DNA of 64,000 nucleotides from Williamsia sp. CHRR-6 (lineage in GTDB: Bacteria > Actinomycetota > Actinomycetes > Mycobacteriales > Mycobacteriaceae): positions 143,232 to 207,231 of the forward strand of contig NZ_JAHCSG010000006.1 in assembly GCF_018474015.1 (NCBI RefSeq), read 5' to 3'. The notes under the pieces were generated by a model. The model saw only the letters and a list, made by a program, of their open reading frames with translations, had not been told where the DNA came from and did not search any database. Position numbers and translations under genes: made by a program. Below, piece by piece: positions 1 to 9,491 of the stretch. Numbering within the stretch: position 1 is the first letter of the stretch; the number at the start of each line of letters is the position of its first letter.

Positions 1-1
1 G

Positions 2-742
2 GCGTTGCTGGCAGCGGTGAGCCATGATCTGCGGACGCCACTGGCGGCGGTCAAGGCGGCGGTGTCGAGCCTGCGCAGTACCGACGTGTCGTTCTCGCCC
101 GAGGACACCGCCGAGTTGCTGGCGACCATCGAGGAATCCGCCGATCACCTGACCGCGCTGGTGGGTAATCTCCTCGACTCCTCACGTCTGGCGGCGGGTG
201 TGGTGCGCCCGCAGGTTCGTACCGTCTACCTCGCCGAAGTGGTGGGGCGGGTGCTGCTGGGGATGTCGGCGTACGCCGATCGGCTGGTCAACCGGGTGCA
301 GGTCGACGTGGGACCCACTGTGGTGCAGGCTGATTCGGTTCTCTTGGAACGTGTTCTGGCCAACCTCATCGACAACGCGCTGCGCCACGGCGGTTCTGGC
401 CCCGTGGAGGTCGGTGCCGTGACCATCGGGGCCGGAGATGCTGGAGCACGGACACAGATCAGGGTGGCCGATCACGGTCTCGGAGTTCCGGTGCAGACGC
501 GTAGCCACATCTTCGAGGCTTTCGGTCGCTTCGGCGATCAGAACGAGACCTCCGGGGTGGGGTTGGGATTGTCGGTGGCCCAAGGCTTCACCGAGGCGAT
601 GGGCGGGGTCATCGAGGCGAGTGAGACCCCGGGTGGGGGACTGACGCTGACCGTCGAGCTCGACACCCACGGGCCGTCCGACGCCCGCGATCAGGAAGGA
701 GGTGGCGATGTCGCAGACACCGTCGCAGTCGATCACCGGTGA
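2..742 (+). CDS. kdpD: Sensor histidine kinase KdpD, C-terminal part (truncated by window edge)
   Basis: The frame is already open at the left edge, so the N-terminal KdpD sensor domains and membrane part lie outside the window. What remains is the transmitter: an H-box SHDLRTPLAAVK with the phosphoacceptor His codon at 23-25, an N-box NLIDNALRHGG, a G1 box VADHGLGVP and a G2 box GVGLGLSV. In the family, KdpD autophosphorylates on His and donates phosphate to KdpE to control the high-affinity Kdp potassium ATPase. Assignment as KdpD rather than another kinase rests on the downstream KdpE-like regulator, whose start lies 35 bases inside this gene, implying translational coupling. The kdpFABC genes are not in view. 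Confidence 0.85.
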   Translation, partial: ALLAAVSHDLRTPLAAVKAAVSSLRSTDVSFSPEDTAELLATIEESADHLTALVGNLLDSSRLAAGVVRPQVRTVYLAEVVGRVLLGMSAYADRLVNRVQVDVGPTVVQADSVLLERVLANLIDNALRHGGSGPVEVGAVTIGAGDAGARTQIRVADHGLGVPVQTRSHIFEAFGRFGDQNETSGVGLGLSVAQGFTEAMGGVIEASETPGGGLTLTVELDTHGPSDARDQEGGGDVADTVAVDHR

Positions 743-1427
743 TCATGTCCGGGTGCTCGTCGTCGACGACGAACCTCAGATCCTGCGGGCCTTGCGAATC
801 AACCTGCGCGCCCGCGGATTCGACGTCACCACCGCTTCCAGTGGGGCCGGCGCACTCCGTGCGGCTGCACAGACCAAGCCGCAGGTGATCATTCTCGATC
901 TGGGACTGCCTGATCTCGACGGGTTCGAGGTGCTCGACGGGTTGCGCGGCTGGACCGACGTGCCGGTGATCGTGCTCTCGGCCCGAACCGACGCCGCCGA
1001 CAAGGTGCAGGCACTCGATGCCGGTGCCGACGACTACGTGACCAAGCCGTTCGGGATGGAAGAACTGCTCGCCCGGTTGCGGGCGGCGGTGCGTCGGGCC
1101 GGTGCGCCGGCGCCTGGGCTCACCGAGCCGATCGTCGACGCGGGGTCGTTCGTGGTGGACCTGCAAGCCAAGCTGGTGCGTCGCGATGGGGCCGACGTGC
1201 ACCTGACCCCGACCGAGTGGGGTGTGCTGGAGATGCTGGTGCGCAACGAGGGGAAGTTGGTGGGGCAGCGGGAGATCCTGCGCGAGGTGTGGGGGCCGGG
1301 TTACGAGACGCAGACCCACTATCTGCGGGTGTACCTCGCGGGTCTGCGCCGCAAGCTCGAACCCGACCCCACGACGCCACGACATCTGCTGACCGAGGCC
1401 GGGATGGGATATCGCTTCGTGCGGTGA
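708..1427 (+). CDS. kdpE: OmpR-type response regulator KdpE
   Basis: A 239-residue two-component regulator. The N-terminal receiver domain has the acidic pair VVDDE (about residues 18-22), phosphoacceptor Asp64 in ILDLGLPDLDG, and the conserved Lys in VTKPFG. The C-terminal half is a winged-helix OmpR DNA-binding domain (LTPTEWGVLEMLV, then YLRVYLAGLRRKLE). It probably activates the Kdp potassium transporter genes when phosphorylated by the overlapping kinase upstream. I chose ATG at 708 because an AAGGAGG ribosome site at 696-702 sits five bases before it; the GTG at 702 overlaps that site. The gene starts inside kdpD. Confidence 0.92.
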   Translation: MSQTPSQSITGDHVRVLVVDDEPQILRALRINLRARGFDVTTASSGAGALRAAAQTKPQVIILDLGLPDLDGFEVLDGLRGWTDVPVIVLSARTDAADKVQALDAGADDYVTKPFGMEELLARLRAAVRRAGAPAPGLTEPIVDAGSFVVDLQAKLVRRDGADVHLTPTEWGVLEMLVRNEGKLVGQREILREVWGPGYETQTHYLRVYLAGLRRKLEPDPTTPRHLLTEAGMGYRFVR

Positions 1428-1480
1428 ACGGTGTGGTGGGCGCGGGAATCGGGAACACGATCGGGGTGTTCAATCGATCC

Positions 1481-1987
1481 ATGAACCCAGCACCCGATGC
1501 GACGACACCTGATCCGACCGGACCTGCTTCGGCGGGGTCTGCAGCCGCTGGGTCTGACCCGACCGGATCGGGCACCGACCTGTGGGTCGAGCGGACCGGG
1601 ACCCGCCGATACACCGGGCGCAGCTCGCGTGGCGCCGAGGTGCTCATCGGTTCGCAGGACTGTCCCGGAGTGTTCACCCCGGGTGAGCTGATGAAGATCG
1701 CCTTGGGTGCGTGCACCGGCATGAGTTCTGATGTGCCGCTGGCCCGTCGGCTCGGTGAGGACTACCCGGCCACCATCCGGGTGAGCGGAGCGGCCGACCG
1801 CGACAACGAGGTCTACCCGGCCCTGCACGAGGTGCTCGAACTCGATCTGTCGGCCCTTGACGAGGCGACCGCGACGCGGTTGCTGACGGTGGTCGAACGT
1901 GCCGTCGACGCCGCCTGCACCGTCGGGCGGACGCTGAAGGCGGGGACTGCGGTCACCCTCGACATCACCGGCACCCGCGAGGTCTGA
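1481..1987 (+). CDS. OsmC/Ohr family protein (putative peroxide reductase)
   Basis: A 168-residue protein of the OsmC/Ohr fold, a family of thiol-dependent hydroperoxide reductases. The two family cysteines are visible: the first in ALGACTGMSS in the middle and the second in AACTVGRTLK near the C terminus. Residues 1-35 are a low-complexity Pro/Ala/Thr/Ser tail not typical of the fold and probably disordered. A TTCAAT hexamer at 1469-1474 lies six bases before the ATG, suggesting a leaderless mRNA. The acylphosphatase gene follows after seven bases, so the two are probably co-transcribed. Its exact substrate cannot be read from the sequence; OsmC versus Ohr subfamily is unresolved. Confidence 0.85.
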   Translation: MNPAPDATTPDPTGPASAGSAAAGSDPTGSGTDLWVERTGTRRYTGRSSRGAEVLIGSQDCPGVFTPGELMKIALGACTGMSSDVPLARRLGEDYPATIRVSGAADRDNEVYPALHEVLELDLSALDEATATRLLTVVERAVDAACTVGRTLKAGTAVTLDITGTREV

Positions 1988-1994
1988 TGCGGTC

Positions 1995-2279
1995 ATGACC
2001 ATCGACCCGCCGGTGCGGTTGACCGCCTACGTGCACGGCCGCGTGCAGGGCGTGGGATTCCGATGGTGGACGCGCGCGCAAGCGCTGGAACTCGGACTTC
2101 TCGGCCACGCCACCAACCTTGTCGATGGGCGCGTGTTGGTGATTGCGGAGGGTCGGCGTGCCGCCGTCGACGCCCTGCTGGCCCGGCTGCGCAGCGGTGA
2201 CACCGCAGGCCGGGTGGACCTGGTGGTCGACGACGTGAGTGCGGCGCGCGGCGGGCTGACCGGGTTCACCGAGCGGTAG
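1995..2279 (+). CDS. acyP: Acylphosphatase
   Basis: A 94-residue protein of normal acylphosphatase length. It hydrolyses carboxyl-phosphate bonds of small acylphosphates in the cytoplasm. The substrate-binding loop GRVQGVGFRWW carries the catalytic Arg, and the catalytic Asn follows in ATNLVDGRV. The gene lies between an OsmC-like gene and smc, as in other Mycobacteriales. Its last codons and TAG stop (2277-2279) form the first part of a 25-bp tandem repeat that continues into the intergenic region, so changes in repeat number would not alter the protein. Confidence 0.93.
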   Translation: MTIDPPVRLTAYVHGRVQGVGFRWWTRAQALELGLLGHATNLVDGRVLVIAEGRRAAVDALLARLRSGDTAGRVDLVVDDVSAARGGLTGFTER

Positions 2280-2370
2280 CTCGAATTGCTGGCCCGAGCG
2301 GTAGCTCGAATTGCTGGCCCGAGCGGTAGCTCGAATTGCTGGCCCGAGCGGTAGCTCGAATCACTCGCCC
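2271..2370 (+). repeat. 25-bp tandem repeat, four copies
   Basis: Three identical 25-bp units (2271-2295, 2296-2320, 2321-2345) are followed by a fourth (2346-2370) with three mismatches near its 3' end. Each unit begins GAGCGGTAGCTCG and ends GCTGGCCC. With the preceding C, every copy can form a small hairpin, CGAGC-GGTA-GCTCG. The first copy contains the acyP stop codon. The array looks like a minisatellite of the mycobacterial MIRU/VNTR kind; there are no spacers, so it is not CRISPR. Confidence 0.97.
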
Positions 2371-2436
2371 GAGGAGGTGACGCCGACCTTGCGGGTCGGT
2401 GAACCGCCGATGGCGATGCACGTCGGGTGCGGTGGG

Positions 2437-2442
2437 TAATCT
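2437..2442 (+). promoter_or_regulatory. Candidate -10 box of smc
   Basis: TAATCT matches the actinobacterial TAnnnT -10 pattern and ends eight bases before the GTG start of smc, so the transcript would have little or no leader. No clear -35 is seen. Confidence 0.4.
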
Positions 2443-2450
2443 CTTCACCC

Positions 2451-5400
2451 GTGCACCTCAAGAGCCTGACGCTGAAGGGATTCAAGTCCTTCGCGTCGGC
2501 CACCACCCTGAAGTTCGAACCCGGTATCACCTGCGTGGTCGGACCCAACGGGTCGGGGAAGTCGAACGTCGTCGATGCGTTGACCTGGGTGATGGGGGAG
2601 CAGGGGGCGAAGGCGCTGCGCGGCGGCAAGATGGAGGACGTCATCTTTGCCGGGACCTCTGGTCGCGCGCCGCTGGGTCGGGCCGAGGTCACGCTGACCA
2701 TCGACAACTCCGACGGTGCGCTGCCGATCGACTACTCAGAGGTGTCGGTGACCCGGCGGATGTTCCGCGATGGCGCCGGTGAGTACGAGATCAACGGCAC
2801 CTCGTGTCGGCTGATGGACGTGCAGGAACTGCTCAGCGATTCTGGTATCGGCCGCGAGATGCATGTGATCGTCGGTCAGGGTCGGTTGGCGGCGATCCTG
2901 GAGTCCCGTCCCGAGGATCGCCGTGCCTTCATCGAGGAGGCGGCCGGTGTTCTCAAGCATCGCAAGCGTAAAGAGAAGGCCGTCCGCAAGCTCGATGCGA
3001 TGCAGGCCAACCTCGCTCGCCTCACCGACCTGACCGACGAGTTGCGTCGTCAACTCAAGCCTTTGGGTCGCCAGGCCGAGGTGGCCCGCCGAGCGCAGAC
3101 GGTGCAGGCAGATCTGCGGGATGCGCGGCTTCGGCTGGCCGCCGACGATCTGGTGACGCTGCGGGCTTCGGCGGCTGATCGGGCCGAGATCGAACGCGAG
3201 CTGCGAGCCAAGGCCGATGCGGTGGCCCGACAGCTCGAGCAGGCGACGACGGCGATGAACCGATACGAGCGAGCGGTCGCCGCGATCGCACCCGCGGCGG
3301 CTGCGGCGGGTTCGTCGTGGTTCCGGCTGTCGGCGTTGGCCGAGCGGGTCGATGCGACGCGACGGGTGGCCGCCGAGCGGGCTCGGCATCTGGCCGAGCC
3401 GGTGATCGTCGAGACCGGGCGTGACCCCGATGCGTTGGAGGCGCAGGCCGCCGCGGCCGCCGAGGAGGAAGCTGCCCTGACCGCGGGCGTCGAGGTGGCG
3501 TTCGAGGAACTTCAGATCGCCCGAGAAACATTGGCCGCCACAGAGTCTGCGGCTGCGGCGGCGGAATCGGCACACATGGCTGCGGTGCGTGCGGTGGCCG
3601 ACCGTCGCGAGGGCCTGGTACGTCTGGAAGGTCAGGTGACCAACCTGGCCACTCGTGCCGAGTCGACCGACGCCGAGGCTGCGCGTCTCACCGCGGCGAT
3701 CGCTGATGCGGCTGCGCGTGCCGAGGCCGCGCAGGTCGAATTCGACGCGGTGCAGGCCACCATCGCCGACCTCGACGCCTCCGAGCAGGGACTCGACGAA
3801 CACCATGAGCGCACCGTCGCCGCCCTCAACGCCGCCAACGCCCGGGTCGCTGAACTACAGGCGGCCGAGCGTGCCGCCGAACAGCGGGTGGCATCGTTGA
3901 CCGCTCGGATCGACGCGTTGTCGATGGGCTTGACCCGCCGCGACGGCGGAGCGTGGTTGCTCGAGCATGCGCAGGCCGGTGTGGGCGGGGTGTTGTCGGA
4001 TCAGCTGCGGACCGATCCCGGGTACGAGGCGGCGATCGCGGCGGCGTTGGGCCCGGCGGTCGATGCGCTGATCGCATCCGATGAGCCCAGTGCGCGCGCG
4101 GCCATCGCCGCCTTGAAGTCGGCCGACGCGGGTCGCGCGGCGCTGGTCATCTCGGGGGTGGCTCGTCCGGCATCGGACCCGCAGCCGCTGCCGCCGGGTG
4201 CACGCTGGGCTGCGAGCGTGGTCTCGGTGGCTGCATCCCTGCGTGGCGCAATAGATCTGGTGTTGGCGCGGGTGGTCATCGCCGATGACGACGCGGTGGC
4301 CGCGGCGGTGGTCGCCGCCGCCCGCGATCAGGGTCGCCGGCTCGACGTGGTGACCCTCGACGGGGACGTGATCGGACCAGGATGGATCAGCGGCGGCTCG
4401 GGCAAGGGGCCGTCGACCATCGAGGTGCAGGCCGACATCGACAGCGCCACAGCCGATCTCGCGGCATCGCGACGACAGGCCGCAGAGCTGGCCGCGGCGC
4501 TGGCCGGGGCCACCGCCGAACAGGAGCAGCGTCGGGAGTCGGCGGAGGAGGCGTTGGCCGCGCTGCACGAATCCGACGCCACCGTCGGAGCGGTCTACGA
4601 GCAACTGGCTCGCCTCGGCCAGAGTGTTCGGGCCGCGCGCGATGAACAGGAGCGCCTCACCGCGCAGCGAACCGTGGTGGAGTCGGGTCGTAGCCAGGCA
4701 TTGGCGCAGCTGCAGGAGATGGAGGAGCGGTTGCGCGCGGCGCGCGCCCAACCGGCCGACACCGAGACCGACGGCGGGGCTGACGCCGAGCGTGTGGCTG
4801 CTGCAGCCGCCGTGTCGACCGCACGCGCAGAGGAGACCGAGGCTCGTCTGGCCCTGCGGACCGCGGAGGAGCGGCTGGCCTCGGTTCGGGGTCGGGCCGA
4901 CTCGCTGCGTCGGTCGGCCGCGGCGGAACGTCAAGCGCGGGCTCGCGCTGAGCAACAGAACCGGGCCCGCGCGCATGCGGCGGCCGTCGCTGCCGCAGTG
5001 GTGCAGGGCGCGGACCAGATCGCGCAACGGCTACACGCTGCCGTGGCCACCGCGCAGTCCACCCGCGACGACCTCGAGGAGCGTCGGGTCGCCCAGGTGG
5101 CCGAGCGGGACGCCGCCCGCGCGGCGGTGACCGAGCTCGGCGCGACATTGTCGCGCCTGCGTGAGGACCTGCATCGCGACGAGCTTGCCGGCGCCCAGGT
5201 CACGCTGCGGGTGGAACAGCTCGAAGAGCAGATCCGCGACTCCCTCGCCATCGGACTCGACGAGTTGTTGGCCGAGTACGGACCTGATGTCGAGATGCCG
5301 CCGACCGAGCTGGAAATGGCCGAGTATCACCAGGCTCGCGAGCGCGGCGAGTCGGTGGTGGCGCCCACCGCGATGCGGTTCGATCGCGCCACTCAGGAGG

Positions 5401-6047
5401 CCCGCGCCAAGAAGGCGCAGAAGGACCTGACCACGCTGGGCAAGGTGAACCCGTTGGCGCTCGAGGAGTTCGCCGCACTGGAGGAGCGCTACACGTTCCT
5501 GTCCACCCAGCTCGAGGACGTCAAGAGTGCCCGCCGTGACCTGCTCGACGTGGTCGACGACGTGGACGCGAAGATCCTGCAGGTGTTCACCGAGGCCTAC
5601 GCCGATGTCGAGCGCGAGTTCGCGGCCGTGTTCACCACGCTGTTCCCGGGTGGTGAGGGGCGGCTGCTGTTGACCGATCCCGGCGACATGCTGACCACCG
5701 GCATCGAAGTGGAGGCCCGTCCGCCGGGCAAGAAGGTCAAGCGACTGTCGTTGCTCTCCGGCGGCGAGAAGTCGCTGACCGCGGTCGCGATGCTGGTGGC
5801 CATCTTCCGGGCCCGACCGTCACCGTTCTATGTGATGGACGAGGTGGAGGCCGCGCTCGACGACACCAATCTTCGGCGGCTGATCATGTTGTTCGAACAG
5901 CTTCGGGAGCGGTCTCAGTTGATCGTCATCACCCATCAGAAGCCCACCATGGAGATCGCCGACGCGTTGTACGGCGTGAGCATGCAGGGCGATGGGATCA
6001 CCACCGTCATCTCGCAGCGGTTGCGGGGCGTGGACATCGGGACCTGA
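2451..6047 (+). CDS. smc: Chromosome segregation ATPase SMC
   Basis: A 1198-residue SMC protein, full length for the family. It forms the ATP-driven core of the condensin complex with ScpA and ScpB, which are not in the window. Residues 31-38 are the Walker A motif GPNGSGKS. Long Ala/Glu/Arg-rich coiled coils flank a central hinge (around residues 510-670, near [15 protein letters not shown] and [12 protein letters not shown]). The C-terminal head has the ABC signature [11 protein letters not shown] and Walker [15 protein letters not shown] chose the GTG at 2451 because it gives the canonical N terminus [14 protein letters not shown]; the frame is open eight codons further upstream. A hairpin follows the stop. 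Confidence 0.97.
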   Translation: MHLKSLTLKGFKSFASATTLKFEPGITCVVGPNGSGKSNVVDALTWVMGEQGAKALRGGKMEDVIFAGTSGRAPLGRAEVTLTIDNSDGALPIDYSEVSVTRRMFRDGAGEYEINGTSCRLMDVQELLSDSGIGREMHVIVGQGRLAAILESRPEDRRAFIEEAAGVLKHRKRKEKAVRKLDAMQANLARLTDLTDELRRQLKPLGRQAEVARRAQTVQADLRDARLRLAADDLVTLRASAADRAEIERELRAKADAVARQLEQATTAMNRYERAVAAIAPAAAAAGSSWFRLSALAERVDATRRVAAERARHLAEPVIVETGRDPDALEAQAAAAAEEEAALTAGVEVAFEELQIARETLAATESAAAAAESAHMAAVRAVADRREGLVRLEGQVTNLATRAESTDAEAARLTAAIADAAARAEAAQVEFDAVQATIADLDASEQGLDEHHERTVAALNAANARVAELQAAERAAEQRVASLTARIDALSMGLTRRDGGAWLLEHAQAGVGGVLSDQLRTDPGYEAAIAAALGPAVDALIASDEPSARAAIAALKSADAGRAALVISGVARPASDPQPLPPGARWAASVVSVAASLRGAIDLVLARVVIADDDAVAAAVVAAARDQGRRLDVVTLDGDVIGPGWISGGSGKGPSTIEVQADIDSATADLAASRRQAAELAAALAGATAEQEQRRESAEEALAALHESDATVGAVYEQLARLGQSVRAARDEQERLTAQRTVVESGRSQALAQLQEMEERLRAARAQPADTETDGGADAERVAAAAAVSTARAEETEARLALRTAEERLASVRGRADSLRRSAAAERQARARAEQQNRARAHAAAVAAAVVQGADQIAQRLHAAVATAQSTRDDLEERRVAQVAERDAARAAVTELGATLSRLREDLHRDELAGAQVTLRVEQLEEQIRDSLAIGLDELLAEYGPDVEMPPTELEMAEYHQARERGESVVAPTAMRFDRATQEARAKKAQKDLTTLGKVNPLALEEFAALEERYTFLSTQLEDVKSARRDLLDVVDDVDAKILQVFTEAYADVEREFAAVFTTLFPGGEGRLLLTDPGDMLTTGIEVEARPPGKKVKRLSLLSGGEKSLTAVAMLVAIFRARPSPFYVMDEVEAALDDTNLRRLIMLFEQLRERSQLIVITHQKPTMEIADALYGVSMQGDGITTVISQRLRGVDIGT

Positions 6048-6049
6048 AC

Positions 6050-6066
6050 GCGGGCGCGGCGCCCGC
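6050..6066 (+). terminator. Hairpin terminator after smc
   Basis: Two bases after the smc stop, GCGGGC pairs with GCCCGC around a five-base loop (gcggc). There is no U tract, which is common for actinobacterial terminators. The ftsY promoter lies just downstream, consistent with separate transcription units. Confidence 0.55.
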
Positions 6067-6093
6067 AGCCCGAGCCTGCGACCCGGGTCCTGA

Positions 6094-6099
6094 CACAAT
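6094..6099 (+). promoter_or_regulatory. Candidate extended -10 box of ftsY
   Basis: TGACACAAT (TGn plus CACAAT) ends exactly six bases before the GTG start of ftsY, predicting a leaderless transcript. The same CACAAT hexamer appears in the rpsP and rplS promoters. Confidence 0.45.
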
Positions 6100-6105
6100 G
6101 GCCGG

Positions 6106-7506
6106 GTGAGCACCGAGATCATCATTGCCATCGTCGTCGCCGTCCTCGTGCTGCTGGCGATTGGCGTGGGCACCGGCCTGCTGTTGTCCCGGCGGCGCCA
6201 GATCCACCTCGACGACCAGACGCCGCCCGGTTCGAGCACCCGTGAGGTGGACCGCTCGGGCGGGTACACCGCCACCGGTGGGTTCAGCTTCTCGCAGGGC
6301 GGCACGGACACGGTGGAACCGCCGACGTTGCTGCCCGAGCGGACCGACACCGACGGTCAGCCCCGGGTCGGTGACGACGCCTCGGTGCCCCGGGATTCTC
6401 AGCGGCGGTCCATCCAGGAGGTCAACCTGCCCGACCTTCCGGCGGATTCGATCTCTGCTGGGCGGGCATCTGCAGATCCGACTGCGCCGGAAACCGGTGC
6501 GGTCGACACCGACGTCGAGCCGGCCGTCGAGCCGGGCACCGACACCGACGCGCTGCTCGACTCGGCGCCGCCACTCGACGAGATCGAACCGGTCAGCGGC
6601 CGTCTGCATCGTCTGCGGGGCCGGCTGGCGCGGTCACAGGGCGCCCTGGGCAAGGGGGTCCTCAAGTTGCTCGGTACCGGCAACCTCGACGAGGACTCGT
6701 GGGAGGCCGTCGAGGACACGTTGCTCGGTGCCGACCTGGGTACCGCCACCTCGATCGACATCGTCGCGAAGTTGCGTACCCGGTTGGCGTCCTCGACGGT
6801 CCGCACGCCCGCTGAGGTGAGGGAGCTGTTGCGATCGGTGCTCGTGGAGGCACTGCTGCCCGACCTCGACCGCTCCATCCGAGCACTCCCGCATGCCGAC
6901 ACCCCCGCAGTGCTGTTGGTCGTGGGTGTGAACGGCACCGGCAAGACCACCACGGTGGGCAAGTTGGCGCGGGTGCTGGTGGCCGACGGCCGTCGGGTGA
7001 CCTTGGGCGCAGCCGACACCTTCCGGGCCGCCGCGGCCGATCAGCTGCAGACGTGGGCCGAGCGCGTGGGCGCTGAGGTGGTGCGCGGCAAGGAGGGAGC
7101 TGACCCGGCATCGGTGGCTTTCGATGCGGTGGCTGCCGGGGTGGCCGACGGCGCCGACGTGGTGGTGGTCGACACGGCCGGGCGCCTACACACCAAGACC
7201 GGGCTGATGGACGAGCTGGGCAAAGTCAAACGGGTGATCGAGAAGAAGGCGAAGGTCGACGAGGTGCTGTTGGTGCTCGACGCCACCACCGGTCAGAACG
7301 GCATGGCCCAGGCCAAGGTCTTCGCCGAGGTTGTCGACATCACCGGGGTGGTGTTGACCAAGCTGGACGGAACCGCCAAGGGCGGCATCGTCTTCCATGT
7401 GCAGCACGAGTTGGGCGTGCCGGTGAAGCTGGTCGGGCTGGGGGAGGGGGCCGATGACCTGGCCCCGTTCGAGCCGCGTGCGTTCGTCGACGCGCTGCTC
7501 GACTGA
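6106..7506 (+). CDS. ftsY: Signal recognition particle receptor FtsY
   Basis: A 466-residue SRP receptor GTPase. It docks ribosome-SRP complexes at the membrane for co-translational insertion. Residues 5-27 form a hydrophobic segment (IIIAIVVAVLVLLAIGVG) that should anchor the protein, an arrangement usual in actinobacteria. An acidic, low-complexity linker runs to about residue 165. The NG domain follows, with G1 GVNGTGKTT (about 274-282), DTFRAAAADQL, DTAGRLHTK (about 356) and TKLDGTAKGG. Its partner Ffh is encoded in the same window at 12133. The GTG start is supported by the upstream -10 and the anchor. Confidence 0.96.
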   Translation: MSTEIIIAIVVAVLVLLAIGVGTGLLLSRRRQIHLDDQTPPGSSTREVDRSGGYTATGGFSFSQGGTDTVEPPTLLPERTDTDGQPRVGDDASVPRDSQRRSIQEVNLPDLPADSISAGRASADPTAPETGAVDTDVEPAVEPGTDTDALLDSAPPLDEIEPVSGRLHRLRGRLARSQGALGKGVLKLLGTGNLDEDSWEAVEDTLLGADLGTATSIDIVAKLRTRLASSTVRTPAEVRELLRSVLVEALLPDLDRSIRALPHADTPAVLLVVGVNGTGKTTTVGKLARVLVADGRRVTLGAADTFRAAAADQLQTWAERVGAEVVRGKEGADPASVAFDAVAAGVADGADVVVVDTAGRLHTKTGLMDELGKVKRVIEKKAKVDEVLLVLDATTGQNGMAQAKVFAEVVDITGVVLTKLDGTAKGGIVFHVQHELGVPVKLVGLGEGADDLAPFEPRAFVDALLD

Positions 7507-7622
7507 AGAGTGTCGGACACGCGGTATTTGCCCGTTGTGACCGAGTTTTGGAGTTAGTTCGCTGTAGAAACGTGATCGGCGAGCTGCGGCGATACATGGC
7601 GGAAATATTGATGGCCGTTCCG

Positions 7623-7660
7623 TTCACGTGGGAGAAACACGCTATCGCCATGGCTGAAAC
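7623..7660 (+). promoter_or_regulatory. GlnR-type operator upstream of amtB
   Basis: The sequence reads TTCAC-n6-GAAAC-n6-TCGCC-n6-GAAAC (7623-7627, 7634-7638, 7645-7649, 7656-7660). This matches the spacing of the actinobacterial GlnR box gTnAC-n6-GaAAC-n6-gTnAC-n6-GaAAC; three of four half-sites fit well and the third is poor. It lies 76 bases upstream of the amtB start and predicts nitrogen-starvation activation of amtB-glnK. The rest of the 7507-7736 gap holds no gene. Confidence 0.65.
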
Positions 7661-7736
7661 ATCGGGATAGGAACCTTCTCGGCAGATCGACGCCGCGGCG
7701 TGAGCCCGCGGTCGCAGAAATCGAGGAGGAATTAGG

Positions 7737-9475
<1,739 letters not shown>

Positions 9476-9491
9476 CCCGGAACAGATCTGC

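Noticed and set aside
2271..2370. CRISPR array
   Set aside because: The repeats are directly adjacent with no spacers and no cas genes are present.
7507..7736. AmtR-type operator before amtB
   Set aside because: No match to the Corynebacterium AmtR motif was seen, whereas a GlnR-spaced motif is clear.
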